Shown here in pieces: positions 1-12,355 of a stretch of DNA of 64,000 bases. Each line of letters starts with the position of its first letter. Within the stretch, counting starts at the first letter, position 1. The stretch is from Haliclona indistincta (taxonomy: Eukaryota; Porifera; Demospongiae; Haplosclerida; Chalinidae): NCBI GenBank assembly GCA_964017065.1, contig OZ024789.1, positions 4,343,971 to 4,407,970 of the forward strand. The letters run 5' to 3'. Under the pieces are notes generated by a model, which was given only the letters and a program-made list of their open reading frames with translations, had not been told where the DNA came from and did no database searches. The position numbers were made by a program, and so were the translations under genes.

Positions 1-1990
1 AATACAGACCTGTATAGAGAAGGAAACAACCTCCTGCATACGGGAGATGAGCAAACTGTAGACGCCAAAAAAAAAAAAAAAAAAAAAAAAAGATAAGTAT
101 GCACACAACGCCGCAAAGAACAGTAGGCAAACGCAATGTACTCCATTGCAAAGACATTGGAAATTACACCTACAAGCAACCAGCAAGGAATGCGTACTGC
201 CAAACACCGCTAGCCGACAATGCCTACCACTAACAATAGAACAGCAAACAACACATCCTGTACAGGCAACCCAACCACTGCACAGCCATAAGCATTAAGC
301 AAACAAGGCAGAATAACTAAAGTTCACACAGTCATACAACCATGCAAATAATAACTCATTCCACCACGAACCACTAACGCATACCTATTATTATGCTAAC
401 AACACCAGCGATCAGGGAACCATGAATGGAAAAATAATTCCTAGGACCGCCGAATGAAAATGGGATGCGGAGTGGAAATGTGACTCACAACCACTAGAGC
501 ACCACTCAAAATAACAACAAGTGATCAGCAACCGTAGCCACCGGACGTCGAAGGGTGAGTCCCATCGTCAACAACCAACCATAGAAACTAATAGCCATAC
601 ATATGAATTCACATCCTACAATATGAAGACATAAGATGCCCTGTCACACTACAGGCAGGTTGGAAACAGCCTAGGCAGAACCCCAAACTCACATGGGCAA
701 CATTACGCAACATTACCCAAGCAATCATACTCAACGTCGTAGAAATATTATGCTAAACCATAAAAAATAGGGCCAGTGATGTAGCATGTCCCTACTGCTA
801 ACAATGAGTCAGACATGAATTTAGAATGAAGCCACACAAGCAAGGACTAAAGTACAAGCCATCAAGTAATGTGCTTAGAGCCCAGCATCTCTCCACACGA
901 AATGCCAGCTGCGGTGTAGCTTACAACAATGCACCTAAAGACAGTCTGTTAAACGAACCCAAAGACAGCCTAGACCGTCTGTCCCACAGTGCGATAAATA
1001 TTAAAAGCTCCAAAACAGTCTGTCCCAGAGACAGGGCTACAAAACACATGACATATGGAACCTCACCATACAGCACAGTACTAATACACAGCAGCATGAT
1101 GCACATAAGGAATACGACAACTCACACTACTGTATGATCATACCCGCAATAACCCATAATACGTACAAGTCCTACAACCAAGACAATCAAGATAAAGAAC
1201 ATATTCAGTACCACAATACGATAGTAAGTGCAGGACAGCAAACAAGAAGCAGCACCCTCATGCCTATTGCACACAGAAGCAACAGTCCACAAAAAAAAAC
1301 ACACAGCGCAACACGACACACAAATCAGTATAATTATCATTACATACTGCTGACTCGAACACAACCATGCTCAGAACACTGTCACTCCACATGACACGAC
1401 ACGCACCAATAATACATACACTGTAACTCCAGGCTAGCTGCGAAGCAGACATCACTGAACAGCTCAGCAAAGTCTCCCTGCTCACACAGCATCGGGATGA
1501 ACCACGCAGCACAGCATTGACGACAAAGACCCGAGGTGCTCAAAGAACTTGGAACAAAACCGTGCTGAACAGCAGTAGCAACAAAAGCTCTGACGAGTCA
1601 CAAGCCACGTGTCACATGCCCACAGTATAGACAGAGGACACAGGAGGCACGAGCAGCAAGCAGCAGAGAATAGTAGAACCGGAAACCGCTGGTGAACTTG
1701 CCAGTAGAGACACAGCTACGACCAGGATGCGTAAGAAGCAACAGATAGTAGCCAAAGATGAAAGTAACGCGGACGAGCCAGACTGAACTGGTCAAGCCTA
1801 TAAATACCACCAGCATGGAGAGTGGCCACTTGTTTTTAACCAAATAATTGCATCACAAATGCTCAAGAACAACTTTACGACGTAGCCTACCCACCACACT
1901 ATCTACCATACACACACGACAAACAAATTGATACAGCGGCTCTATCGCTTCCCAAAAGGAAGGTTCGAGTACAAAGTGTCACCTGGCAGT
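1..1990. other. A+C-skewed stretch without a recognisable gene
   Basis: The plus strand here is strongly rich in A and C; one 60-base line (181-240) counts A22 C19 G11 T8. A run of 25 A lies at 67-91. Short open frames occur on both strands, but none resembles a known domain, and the minus-strand ones are Cys/Val/Ser-rich as expected from a G+T-rich strand. I see no tRNA, rRNA, tandem repeat or splice-bounded exon. The block differs in composition from the rest of the window and may belong to a diverged mobile element or a one-way transcribed non-coding unit. Confidence 0.5.
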
Positions 1991-2239
1991 CATTAATGTG
2001 CTAAATCACAGGTATTTATTCACAAAATATATATATACATAATGATCAAAGACGCAATAGCACTATTTACATCCACTATACCTAAAAACTCCACCCTCTA
2101 TTACAACGCTTGGACCCGTGGTGCATTCTATGACCAGCTTACCACCCAAAGGGCACACAAAGGTCCATCTAGATAGAGGTACTAGAACAACACGCATTGC
2201 CCACTAAGAAGCAAAAAATAATCAGGGAAAAAAAATAAA

Positions 2240-2335
2240 ATAAAATGAGAAAGAGCTGAGGACTCGAACACGACCCCTTACAACCAGAATCCAATGACTA
2301 ACACTCTGAGCCATTGGCAACCACGCAATCAAATC
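2240..2335 (-). repeat. tRNA-derived SINE-like element
   Basis: Read on the minus strand, the segment holds a good RNA polymerase III A box (TGGCTCAGAGTG) and, about 40 bases later, a B box (TGTTCGAGTCC). It is followed by a T-rich run at 2228-2250. It does not fold into a clean modern tRNA with matched arms, so I call it the tRNA-related head of a SINE and not a tRNA gene. A second unit with the same box arrangement lies at 61155-61245 on the plus strand. Confidence 0.55.
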
Positions 2336-2787
2336 AAAATTACACAGCTTTTAACCAACAACGGTTGAGCAAGCCACTACGCGTAAGCATGTGGGCAAAC
2401 GCTAACCTTGCTCTATAGACCGGTTGGGCGCTAATACTTGACCGCAATAATTCTATGGGAAAAAAATTCATAATCGCCATTTTTGAGTCCTACTAGTACA
2501 CTTTTGCTACAAAGACAGTCAAGAAAAGCGTGGAACACAATTATTACGAGTTCTTTTGTGATGCCAAGCGGAGACAAGCTCGGAAAAGCACTGACAAGCG
2601 CAACTTGATTGGAGTCAAAACTCACACTTGTGACTTCCAGCGCCCGTTTTATCAACGGTAAGCCTCAGAAACAGCGAAATGTAGCACATTACCTTCGATA
2701 AAACGTCGATCTATCTGTTTCTCAGTCTGAAATCACTCCAAAGATCCTAGAACTGTCGAATACACTTTACTACCAGGTATTTGCTAT

Positions 2788-4748
2788 TAGTCAGGTGGCT
2801 TATGTCCAAATTTTCAGGTTTTGGGGACGTTGCGGATAAAAGCACCAAACTTTGTACATTTATTCACTAGTACATATGAAGTAATTTCAGGGTAGGTACC
2901 ACCTCTGAAACCAATCTTAACATAGGAGAATAATTAATTAAAAATTTGCAGTGTCAGCAAAAAATTACAAGAAATTCTGGTGATGTTGCAGATAAAAGCA
3001 CCAAACTTTGTACATTTATTCACTAGTACATATCAAGTAATTTCAGGGTAGGTACCACCTCTGAAACCAATCTTAACATAGCAAAATAATTAATTAAACA
3101 ATTTGCAGCGTCAGCAAAAATGATAAGAAATTCTGGTGATGTTGCAGATAAAGGCACCAAACTTTGCAAACTTATTCAGTAGTACATATCAAGTAATTCC
3201 ATGGTAAGTACCACTTCTGAAAGAATTCCTAACATAGGAGAAGAAATCATAATTATTAAAAATTGTCACAGCATTATCAGCAAATTACTCTGTAGTCTAG
3301 GAAACAACTCAGCAGAATTTAGTATAAAATTTATTTGTTGCAATTACATGTGGCTACACAGCTCTGTACAGTTCTACTGGGCTTTCCTACATGAATATCT
3401 TGCACTACCGGCAACCCTTGTCACTCTTGCAGCCACATTTTACCAGTTCACTGCAGGCTGCAGAGGATAGTGGCAGTGTGTACCACACTGGCATCCAAGA
3501 CAAATTCTCCTCATTCAATGTCGAATGGTACTCTTCTCGTGAGGGTGATTCTTGTGGCTGGTCGCTGGTAGTCCAAATTCCAGCCTGATAGGGTACAAGT
3601 TTCGAAGTGCAACATTAACAGTGGGGTTTTTCGATGCCTCGAACGCTTTACTGTTGCAATTTATATGATAGGACAAGCAGTTTGGAGTATTTATAAACGA
3701 AGCATGAAGAGAGCTGTTTTGTCAAAAGGACCGAACAATGGAAAACATACTGCAATTTTAGTGAATCTTGCAAAATTTGCCAAGCATGTCAATGTCCTTG
3801 CACATGCGCAATACCTAGTTAAGTAACTTTTTAGTATTATTTCTAGCTATTGCGCATGTGCAAAGGGCGTTTCGTGCACAATACATTTTGCAAGATTCTT
3901 TAAAACTGCAGTACCTCCAATGCAAGATGCTCTGCAACAGCACTTGAAACCGTAAAGTGTATCCTATCAGGCTGGAATTTGGACTACCAGCGACCAGCCA
4001 CAACAAGAAGCACCCTCACCACAAGAGTACGGTCGGACATTGAATAAGGAGAATTTGTCTTCGATGCCAGTGTGGTACACACTGCCACTATCCTCTGCAG
4101 CCTACAGTGAACTGGTAAAATGTGGCTGCAAGAGTGACAAGGGTTGCCCGTATTGCAAGATGTTCATGTAGGTAAGCCCAGTGGAACTGTACAGAGCTGC
4201 GTAGCCACATGTAATTGCAACAAATAAATTGTATGCAAAATTCTGCTGAGTTGTTTCTTAGATAGAGTAATCAAGATTTGCTGACGATGAGATTGCATTT
4301 TTTAATAATTATAATTTAATTTCAGAATTCTTTCAGAAGTGGTACTTACCATAGAATTACTTAATATGTACTAGTGAATAAATTTACAAAGTTTGGTGCC
4401 TTTATCTGCAACATCACCAGAATTTCTTGTAATTTTTTGCTGACGCTGCAAATTTTTTAATTAATTATTCTCTTATGTTAAGAATGGTTTCAGAGGTGGT
4501 ACCTACCCTGAAATTACTTGATATGTAGTAGTGAATAAATGTACGAACTTTTGTGCTTTTATCTGCAACATCACCAGAATTTCTTGTAATTTTTTGCTGA
4601 CGCTGCAAATTTTTTTCATTAATTATCAAGAATGGTTTCAGAGGTGGTACCTACCCTGAAATTACTTCATATGTACTAGTGAATAAATGTACAAAGTTTG
4701 GTGCTTTTATCCGCAACGTCCCCAGAATTTCCTTAAGCCACCTGACTA
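2788..4748. mobile_element. 2-kb foldback element with TA ends
   Basis: The whole segment is one inverted repeat with arms approaching 950 bp. Its outer ends are GTCAGGTGGCTTA and TAAGCCACCTGAC, each flanked by TA, which suggests TA target duplication as in Tc1/mariner-type elements. Each arm holds about three direct copies of a roughly 160-bp unit (left copies near 2823, 2980 and 3138; inverted copies at about 4290-4735). Inner arm blocks 3390-3600 and 3960-4170 mirror each other. The centre is near 3820, where ACATGCGCAAT is mirrored. No transposase frame is visible, so it is non-autonomous. Confidence 0.85.
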
Positions 4749-5440
4749 TATGGCCCTGGAGCGCTTAGAACCATCTTTTTCAACCCTTTTCCATATATCT
4801 ACGTTTGTCTATGATAGAGAGTCCCCAAGAGATGAGTAACACCCAAGAGTATCGGCGAATTGCTCCTGTTTGTTCGATATTCACTACATTCTAGGCCTTG
4901 AAAATGGCGGACAAAGGCGTGGCACGATGACGTTTTTTAGAAATTATTGCGGTCAGCTGTTAGCGCCCAAGGGGTCTATTGGCGTCTGATCTTGTGATGG
5001 CTGGCGATTCGCGCTCGCTACATCTGCTCTTGTAAGTGCGAGTAGTTCAGATCAATGGATAAACCGGCGACCACGTCTTGCCCATCTCCAGACGACGATG
5101 CCTCAGGAGTAGTTGCGCGCTCCCAGCGTCCAGAACAGTGTTGTCGGCGCTCCTGGTACCTGTCCACGACCTGCTCAGCCTCGACCGCCCCAACCACGGC
5201 CACGTTCGCGCCCGCGTGGTGCCGCTGTTGGATACGGCGATGGGGAACCCTAGACGATCGTGAGCTGCTTCTCGTCCCGTGGCCTGACATCGTAGACAGC
5301 TAGTAAGAATCACAGTCAAGCGCTGCTCAGACAGGTTACTGTTCAACACGTGCTAGCACTAGCTGTGAAAACCCTGCGCACGCGCAACACGTGGCTACCA
5401 TGGAGGCGTGGCCCTTCGTTGTTATTAACTCTTTATAAGG
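4749..5440. other. GC-rich island with overlapping short open frames
   Basis: Positions 5060-5300 are markedly richer in G+C and CpG than their surroundings. Open frames of 80-100 codons exist on both strands: plus 5055-5303, minus 5018-5290 and minus 5047-5349. All are Arg/Ser/Thr/Ala-rich and none resembles a known family. Overlapping frames on both strands are expected by chance in GC-rich DNA. It could be a CpG-rich promoter or first exon, but I cannot choose a frame. Confidence 0.3.
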
Positions 5441-7223
5441 CTGAAGCCTAGTAAAATTATTGCATGGTTTAAGGTATTCCGGTTTGAAAAGAGCTCTCAC
5501 TACTCCAACCAATGCTGCCGATAGTTATTGAGACGATGGCAGCTGCACTTATGCTGAAAACAATTAATAACGTATATCTTGGCTTTGACGACATGCATCA
5601 GTAGTATTTTAACTGCTTATAGGAGTTATCCTAAGAGGTAAGCGCTTACAATATTATTAGTCTACTAATAAAGGCTATAAGAGCAGTTGCTATGGGCATG
5701 ACAAGATGGCGTCTCGCCTGGAGGCACTAAGTACGGCACTACCATATCTTCGCCGTACGGGGTTTCAAGCGAATCAAGACTGAAGCTCCTTGCACGATTT
5801 GTGTGATTACAAAGATGCCTTTAGAAGCAAAGAAACCAGATCTAAGGTGGTAAACCAGAGTTCACGTGGTCACCGTTTGCTCATCTTCTTCTTTCTTTCT
5901 TTCTTCTTATTCAGAGAGTCTATAGCACAGTAGTGAGCGAACCAAACGCAACTAAACGTACACAGAAGCAACGTTACCTATGACCATCAGTGCACCTGAA
6001 AACACTGGGAGAAGCGAGTATTTCCAGAAAAACAAATGCCTTCTGCTTGAACTCCGTTACTAGGTTACGCCTACTCGTGCACGCCCGTGTATGTAATTAT
6101 TCTAATCAGGTAAACGGGCTAATTCCGTAATATTTTCGCTTCTACGACGAATATTATTAGTCTTGCAAAGAGAGCAAATTTCCGAGCTTGACAGGTATAA
6201 GCCAGGTACCTTGACAGGTACCTTTGTAGAATCAGCATATCAAGTTTCAAGCAGTGGAATCGATTGGTAGGCGAAGCAGCCACGTTTGTCCACCGACAAT
6301 ATTGGAAAGGGAGTAATTCCGTAACTTTCATATTTCATACTGAAACCGCTCTACTGGAACGAAAGCAAGGGGAATCTGTCTACAATATAGCATGTGCTAA
6401 TCCTTGACTATAGTGGATCAATACTACTGTGAATCTTGTTGGTCTTATGATAAAAATGACGACAAGCTAGAGATCAGGCTATAGGCTGCGTAGCGCATCA
6501 GAATAATTATACCAATAATACCAGAGTAACGGCAATAGTGAGGTTCAAATTCACGTCGACGGTGAACGTGAACGCTAAATTATGACGTCACGTTCATTCA
6601 TTGAGAGCAGTACAAAGTTGTAAGAGGTAATGTGCTGACGTCATAGATTCACCGTACTAAGGGCCACACACGGTAGTTTCTGTTGCCTACAGCCCTTGCT
6701 TAGCGTCAGTCCTAACGCTCGGCCTAGAGTGCTACAGTGCGTGCAGCTTTCTGCGCTAGACAACCAATGATCATCTAATAAAACGATTGCTTTCACTAAC
6801 GTAAACACCCTGCTATTAGTACGCAAGGCTTTCTCCGATGACTACAACAGACCTGGAAGACGAAGAGCCAAGCTAGCCACAGGACGAATTATATAAATTA
6901 TGGCATGTAGCTACACGCGGCCACGTGTTTTCACTTTGCTGCAGTAGCACGACATAAATAGCTACAATGATATGACTGCACAAGTGAGAGGTCGCCATAG
7001 CCAGACTGGTGATACCATCAGTGCTCTGAATACTCTCCCTCTGTCTCTCTCAGCAGCAGAGCTTGTCTGTATACCATTGAGCTCTCCCGTATACTTCTGC
7101 TCTTGTCAGTATACTCTCGTGTTTGTCCGTATAGTGATGTTGTGACGTCACAAGCGTTTACCATTTTCCGTCAACGTTAATCTAAACCTCTAAACCTCTC
7201 TAATATCCAGCCAAATACTTTTC
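5441..7223. other. Non-coding stretch; contains part of a shared upstream block
   Basis: No convincing exon is seen. A CTTT microsatellite lies at about 5888-5906. The segment from about 6418 to 6535 (a run about a TGATAAAAATGA segment and an 'AGATCAGGCTA' stretch) is related to 12565-12660 and 25795-25905. It therefore marks the same ancestral 5' flank or intron of the NLR cassette as those two positions. Confidence 0.45.
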
Positions 7224-7690
7224 GTGGTGTTGCCCACGGGCAAGACTCTGGCTGTGAAGAAATCAAAGTTTTATTGTCCAGGTTTGAAAACAGCACGCTT
7301 TCTCACACTGACAATATCAGCTTCTCTAAGCTCTGCTTGTTGTACTTTTTCTATACAAAATCTAACAGGAAGCGCGGTAATTTGTGTGGTTGCTGACATA
7401 GCAACTGTTTACACAACGAACCACAGCCAATAGCAACTGTCTACTCAGCTAGCATTCCAATGGGCTGCCCTTGCCAACACGCATTTTGGCATAAAACTTC
7501 GCCATTGCAACCTGGATCTGGATGTCTTCTAGCTCTACTAGCCTCGTCCCCAGGGAGAGCCTGGTACACATTGTATGCACATGTGCTAATTATGTCCAAA
7601 TATGGCATGATTTTCACCGAATCAGTTGAATTCACATACTGTTACAGCGGTTTCATGACTTCTTGCAAGGAAAAAGCGTAAAGCGTAGAG
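7224..7690. repeat. Duplicated block upstream of NLR1 (copy 1)
   Basis: This segment matches 26245-26650 at high identity with scattered indels, and a scrambled part recurs at 30841-31010. On the minus strand, copy 2 reads as two coding-like pieces in different frames (see 26245-26650). In this copy the equivalent frame is disturbed. It is best seen as the upstream part of the amplified NLR cassette, possibly a decayed exon of an unrecognised gene. Confidence 0.6.
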
Positions 7691-7853
7691 CGTGACCTGT
7701 TAATTCGCTAAGTCCTTGAAATGCATTCTTTGGCCCGGATCGATTGAGCTAGCGCGCGCTATAAGCGCGCGGTAAGTTCGTACGAATCGAATGTAAGGTA
7801 AAGAGGCGGAGTCCGATCTAAACCAGGCCACGTGGCGGGTGTAGCCTTCAACT

Positions 7854-7979
7854 ATGGATCAATCTTGGCGCTATTCGCCCTGGGCTCCATTCCCTGGCTA
7901 CTATCAACCCTCTTCTTTTGGTGCTGGTCTTAGTAATCATCCATCTAACTTGGTGCCATCTGACGAGGACGAATACGAA
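7854..7979 (+). CDS. Possible 42-codon first exon, function unknown
   Basis: ATG at 7854 opens 42 codons rich in Ser, Pro, Tyr and Gly and ends in an acidic DEDEYE run directly before a strong donor, GAA|GTAAGA. The intron would start in phase 0, whereas the NACHT exon at 9239 needs phase 1. Direct splicing to NLR1 would therefore break frame, and an intermediate exon or a different gene is required. I recognise no domain. The case rests only on a clean ATG-to-donor frame, so it is weak. Confidence 0.25.
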
Positions 7980-8339
7980 GTAAGAATTGGCTGCGATGGC
8001 CTCGTACGTCAAGTCCAGTGCTTCATGTTGGTACACCATGCGCCATCTTAGATCATCAAGACAAGCGCTGGACCGCGTTGGCTCACAAGTCGTGCGAACA
8101 GCCATATTGAATAGATCAGTAAGTTAAGGGGCAGAGCTTTACTTGACTCGAACTCAATCGACCATACCGCACCGTTTACGCTAGCGCTCCAGATGACGTT
8201 AATATAACTCGCACTCGAAGTGCTAACGATTCATAATGAACGGTATTCATTAACATTTCAATGGCTTCCCGGCAAGAAGACATGAAACCGCTGTAGTAAT
8301 ATTATTGAAAATCATGCCATATTTGGACGTAATTAGCGC

Positions 8340-9238
8340 ATGCATATACAATGTGTATCAGGCTCTCTGTTGATAGCCTGGGGATTAGGCTACAGCTCTA
8401 CGCGATCGCCAACACATGGGCTATACCGTAACAGAATAATTTTTCCAAATAAACGCCACACTGGCGAGAAAAATGGGAAATCCATGCTACTCGACAAGCA
8501 ACGGTGCTTTCTAGGCGCACTAGCGAAAAAATCACTCTGTTACTAGATTGTAACTTTGTTGAAACTTGTATATTACTGGAATCTTGAGCTCTCTCAAGTT
8601 TTCACTGTGACTTTTATGAATAAACATGTCGATCATGGACCGCGTCTCTCCTTGCGAGCACGCCAGGCCGTTAAAGTTCATGATACGAGTAGCTATCCAG
8701 GCGCACTTGCTGTATTGCTAATATCACTCTGTCTGCTGCTTTAGTTTTCCAGAAACACTGACCATATCAACGTGCAGCGCCATGATATAATAGTGATAAA
8801 TAATTATATATAATGTATGATATATTATGTTATAGTGCAGTAATCGATGGTGCACATTCAAATAATATTTTAGCAACTGCAACATTCCACAACTGCAGTA
8901 TTTTATGTTCTCCTTACCTAACACAGATGAGAAGACAGGCCGCCAAGGCCTGCTAACATAGAGATTTGTCTGTGCTATACATATTGTGATACTCAATAAT
9001 TATATGAACTATTCATAATTTTATAATACTGCATAGCGTAAAATTGTTTTCTTACATAAATTTTCACATTTTGCCCAGATGACGGAAATTTGATTTCGTA
9101 TACAAAAATTTTGTGCTCTAATAATGTATTGTAATTATTGCGAGAATAATTTTCACTTCAAAGGCACCCACAAAAAAGGAATTAAAAATGTTTAAGCTTA
9201 GCAGTGAATGAATTATTATTATTTTTATAACTACACAG
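8340..9238. repeat. NLR1 5' flank shared with NLR3
   Basis: From about 8400 to the acceptor at 9238 this DNA is co-linear with 26664-27430. The shared features include a TGAATAAACA segment, the 'AGATGAGAAGACAGGCCGCC' stretch and the final TTTATAACTACACAG acceptor. A TA-rich insertion at 8785-8835 is unique to this copy. No exon is evident. It is the presumed last intron and upstream flank of the NLR gene. Confidence 0.6.
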
Positions 9239-11508
9239 GTGAGAAAAGTGATGATGGTTTGCCACCAGATCCGAAGAAGCATAAGGAAGACTACTGTACT
9301 GAGTTTGTGACCCACCTTCGACAGGTGTATAGTAAAGCCAAACCTCCAACCTGGGACCCTCTCCCTCAGTGCAGCCATGTCAAACTAGCCATGATAAAGG
9401 AGAAAGGAAAGCGATATGCATGTGACATTGAGACAACTGCTGAGAGCAGAGTGGGAGGAGACGTAGAGCAAGTTTTGACAGAAAAGGTACCTGTAGATTC
9501 CGATAGTATCTTTGATGCTGGCACCTTTGACACTGAGCATCAGGTGATTCTAGTTGAAGGAGTGGGCGGAATGGGAAAAACAAGTCTTGCCTACCAATAT
9601 GCCAAGAAATGGGCCGAAGGAAGCTTTAGTGTGTTTGATGCTGTGGTGCTTGTTTGTCTACGAGACTTGAACGAACACGATGTATGTGAAGTTGATCGTA
9701 TCTTGCCTCACCTTCTCTTTCTAGCTAGTGATAAGCAAATGCCATCAGAAATGATCAGACATTTCTTTAGTGAGCTAAAGACTCTCTTCATCTTGGACGG
9801 CTGGGACGAAACTCCAGCAAGTATCCATAATCAAATTCTCAAAAGCCTGAAATCAGTTTCTCCACTAACTACAATATTAATAACCTCTCGACCTGACTTT
9901 TCGTTGAATCTTCACAATTTAGCTAACCGGGTAGAAATTCTTGGCTTCACAAGGAATGATATTCGTGATTACTTTAAGGCAGCATTAGAATCCCAACTGT
10001 TCAGTGACAGTGAAGTGACATCTGCTTGTGATAAGCTTAGCAGTCATTTTCTTCACCTCCCAGAAATTGAAAGCTGTTGCTATGTGCCTCTGAATGCTGC
10101 CATTCTAGCGTACATATACCTCTATCGCAACCAGACCTTACCTGTCACTCGATGTGAGCTGTTTCAAGAGCTCATACTATGCTGCATAGTTCGTGAACTG
10201 AAAACTCGTCAATCTGATAGTGGCCTTAAAGATGTCTCCTCATTTGAGGACCTCCCTGCTGATCTCAAGGAACAGTTACGCAAGCTCAGTGAACTAGCAT
10301 TTGAGGGAATGATGCAGAACAAGATTGTTTTTTCACAGAAAGAACTCACATCGCTCTCTACATTAGGTCTGCTTCATAGAGTCGAGGGATTTGGCTCAAT
10401 TGGTAAAAAGCCAGTGACTTGTAACTTTATTCAACTAGCTGTTCAAGAGCTTCTTGCTGCCTACTTTATATCTCAGTTAGAACCAGCTGAGCATTCTAAA
10501 CAGTTTATAAATCTATTGAAAATCAATCGCATGTTTCCTGTACTCCAGTTCTACAGTGGTCTGACTAGGCTCGCCAATGAGGGTGTACGAAACCTTGTTA
10601 TCAATGAATTTCAAAGCTGTGAAGAAATGTTTGGCAGACAATGGCATGGAAACCGAAGCCTCTTAGTAATGATAAACTGCATCTTTGAAGCACAAATGGT
10701 AGATCAGGCATTTTATGAGCAAATCACTAATACGCATAAATTGAAAATGGATTTTAACAGCATTTCCTTGACTCCAATGGACTGTCTCTCATTACAATAC
10801 TTCCTGTCCTCCGTTGGAAGAATGAAAAAAGGAAATATATCGATACATCTCAATTCTTGTAGCCTCAATGATGACTCCATTAGTCTACTACTTGGAATTT
10901 CTCCTGAGCAGACGCTCTCTAAATCTGTTGTTTTGCAGTCTTTGGAGTCATTTTCTGTAATGGGAAATATTTACACTGATACTGGGCTTATTCATTTTGC
11001 CAAAGCTCTAGATCTTACCTCCATCTGCACAATAAAAACGTTAAAAATCGGTAATGGCATTGTAACTAACAAAAGACTCGAGCCACTGCTGGAATCACTG
11101 TCAAGACAACATTCACTGGAGGAGCTGGAATTGTTGTGGTCATCACCACATGATGACAAATCACTGGAGAAAATCGGAGAGTATGCAAAGAAAATGAGTA
11201 AACTCAAAAAATTAGCAGTGTTTCCTAATCCGTCTTGTACACGTAAGCAATTCTCATCAAAAGAAACAAAACAATGGTCCCAAAGTCTGATTGATGGTGG
11301 GAACAGTCTCATGTATTCTCTTGAGTCCAGTATGGTTGAGGAACTTGTTATGCACATTGTTTTCTATACCAAAGGTATGTATGCTTATTATAACCAGGTA
11401 ATCAGTTCACTAAATAAGACAAAAGACAAAATTAATATCAAAAGAGGAAAGACAGGTCTTCCTCACTTTAAATTTGATCCTCAAGTTCTGACCCCTTTTG
11501 GAGTTTGA
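9239..11508 (+). CDS. NLR1: NACHT-LRR receptor, 3' coding exon
   Basis: This large exon encodes 755 complete codons of a cytosolic NLR-type sensor. It begins at acceptor ACTACACAG in phase 1, exactly as in NLR2. An in-frame ATG at 9208 would also allow a start inside the presumed intron, but the ACTACACAG junction shared with NLR2, where a phase-1 Death exon precedes it, argues against that. Counted from GAG at 9241, the P-loop GVGGMGKTS is at about 107, Walker B LFILDGWDE at 182, sensor-like ITSRPDF near 213, and the NLR-typical FIQLAVQELLAAYF near 395. Degenerate leucine-rich repeats follow from about 510 to 700 (for example LNSCSLNDDSISLLL). No Death or CARD exon with a phase-1 donor is visible upstream, so the N-terminus is missing, unrecognised or absent. 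The reading frame is intact. It is tail-to-tail with MCM2 debris. Confidence 0.9.
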
Positions 11509-11639
11509 AATAACTGACTGTAATTCATAATTTATTCTTTTTTTTGGATTGTATTTTTTCAAAATTATCATTAACAATTTTATGCAGCAAGACAATTATT
11601 TGGGTGGTGTGTTAATTGGGATTGTCTGTGTTGAAAATT

Positions 11640-11900
11640 AATCGCTCACTCTCATTATCACATTATGCGATCCAGATACTATACAGTGTAGCATGTTCTC
11701 AATCCTAGACAGATTCTGTTGATGGATATATACTCTGCATAAATATCATGAGAGATACCTTCTTCACTCTGATTATCATATTGACATCCTCATCCAGCAC
11801 ATAGCACGAAGATGCAGAGATACATGTACAAATGATTGACTCAGTGCATACACTGCCAGTATGCTGTAGAAGATGACATGCCCAAGAGTGGTATGACAGG
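11640..11900 (-). pseudogene. MCM2: Shredded MCM2 3' exon remnants
   Basis: Fragments align by eye to the minus-strand MCM2 3' exons of the other copies. A TCCTAGACA patch corresponds to the last exon around the stop. The 'ACCTTCTTCACTCTGATTAT' to ATCCTCATCCAGCACATAG part corresponds to the [13 protein letters not shown] exon at 21397-21579. Large internal deletions and missing splice sites show that it cannot be expressed. Its position just after the NLR1 stop matches the place of intact 3' MCM2 exons after NLR2 and NLR4. Confidence 0.7.
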
Positions 11901-11991
11901 CTGGCTGACTCTCTGGATTTCTTTTGCTGTTACATGGGACACAAGCAACGGTCACTAGTCTACTCGAAAAGTGGGCGAGAATTCTACGGGA

Positions 11992-12355
11992 ATGGTGGAT
12001 GTTGTCGAATCTCTATCATCGTCAGATGCCGCGTACACGGAACAGCAGTCAGCTGGTTGGAATAAGCCTTTTGCAGAGAGTCATCTTGCCTCCATTTCGG
12101 AAAGCATTGCTGATTGGCGAGCGGTCTCTCCTCATCTGGGATTGACAGAAGCTGAAAAAACCGCAATACTAGGGTCACATCCTCATTCTGTATCTGCGCA
12201 GAAGATCGCAATGTTGAGAAAATGGAAGGAGAAACAAGGAGCCAAGGCCACGTACAAGAGACTGTGTCGAGTATTTGAGAAGTGTAAGAGAGCCGATCTT
12301 GTTGACCTAGTCAAGCAACTATTGGCAGAGGCTAGCAGCTCTTCAGATGAAGAAG
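11992..12355 (+). CDS. Orphan Death-domain first exon
   Basis: ATG at 11992 starts 121 codons plus one base. They include a Death-domain pattern: GWNKPFAESHLASISESI, a DWRAVSPHLGLTEAEK helix pair, an MLRKWKEKQGAKATYKRL core and an ALVDLVK-like last helix (DLVDLVKQLL), then an acidic SSSSDEEG tail. The donor GAAG|GTATTA is phase 1, identical in position to the first exon of NLR2 (17569-17923). No NACHT exon follows before MCM2 fragments, a collagen gene and the NLR2 Death exon, so its natural partner has been lost or lies far downstream. It may be an orphan exon left by an unequal exchange, or it may encode a short Death-only protein by read-through (TAA 10 codons past the donor). Confidence 0.75.

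Noticed and set aside
2240..2335. True tRNA gene (also 61155-61245)
   Set aside because: The boxes are present, but no complete cloverleaf with acceptor stem could be found by eye.
7854..7979. Using this exon as the N-terminus of NLR1
   Set aside because: Its donor is phase 0 and the NACHT exon needs phase 1; listed only as a weak possible exon.
9208..9238. ATG at 9208 as the NLR1 start
   Set aside because: It lies in the intron before the ACTACACAG acceptor shared with NLR2; the other copies have no ATG there and NLR2 shows the exon is entered by splicing.
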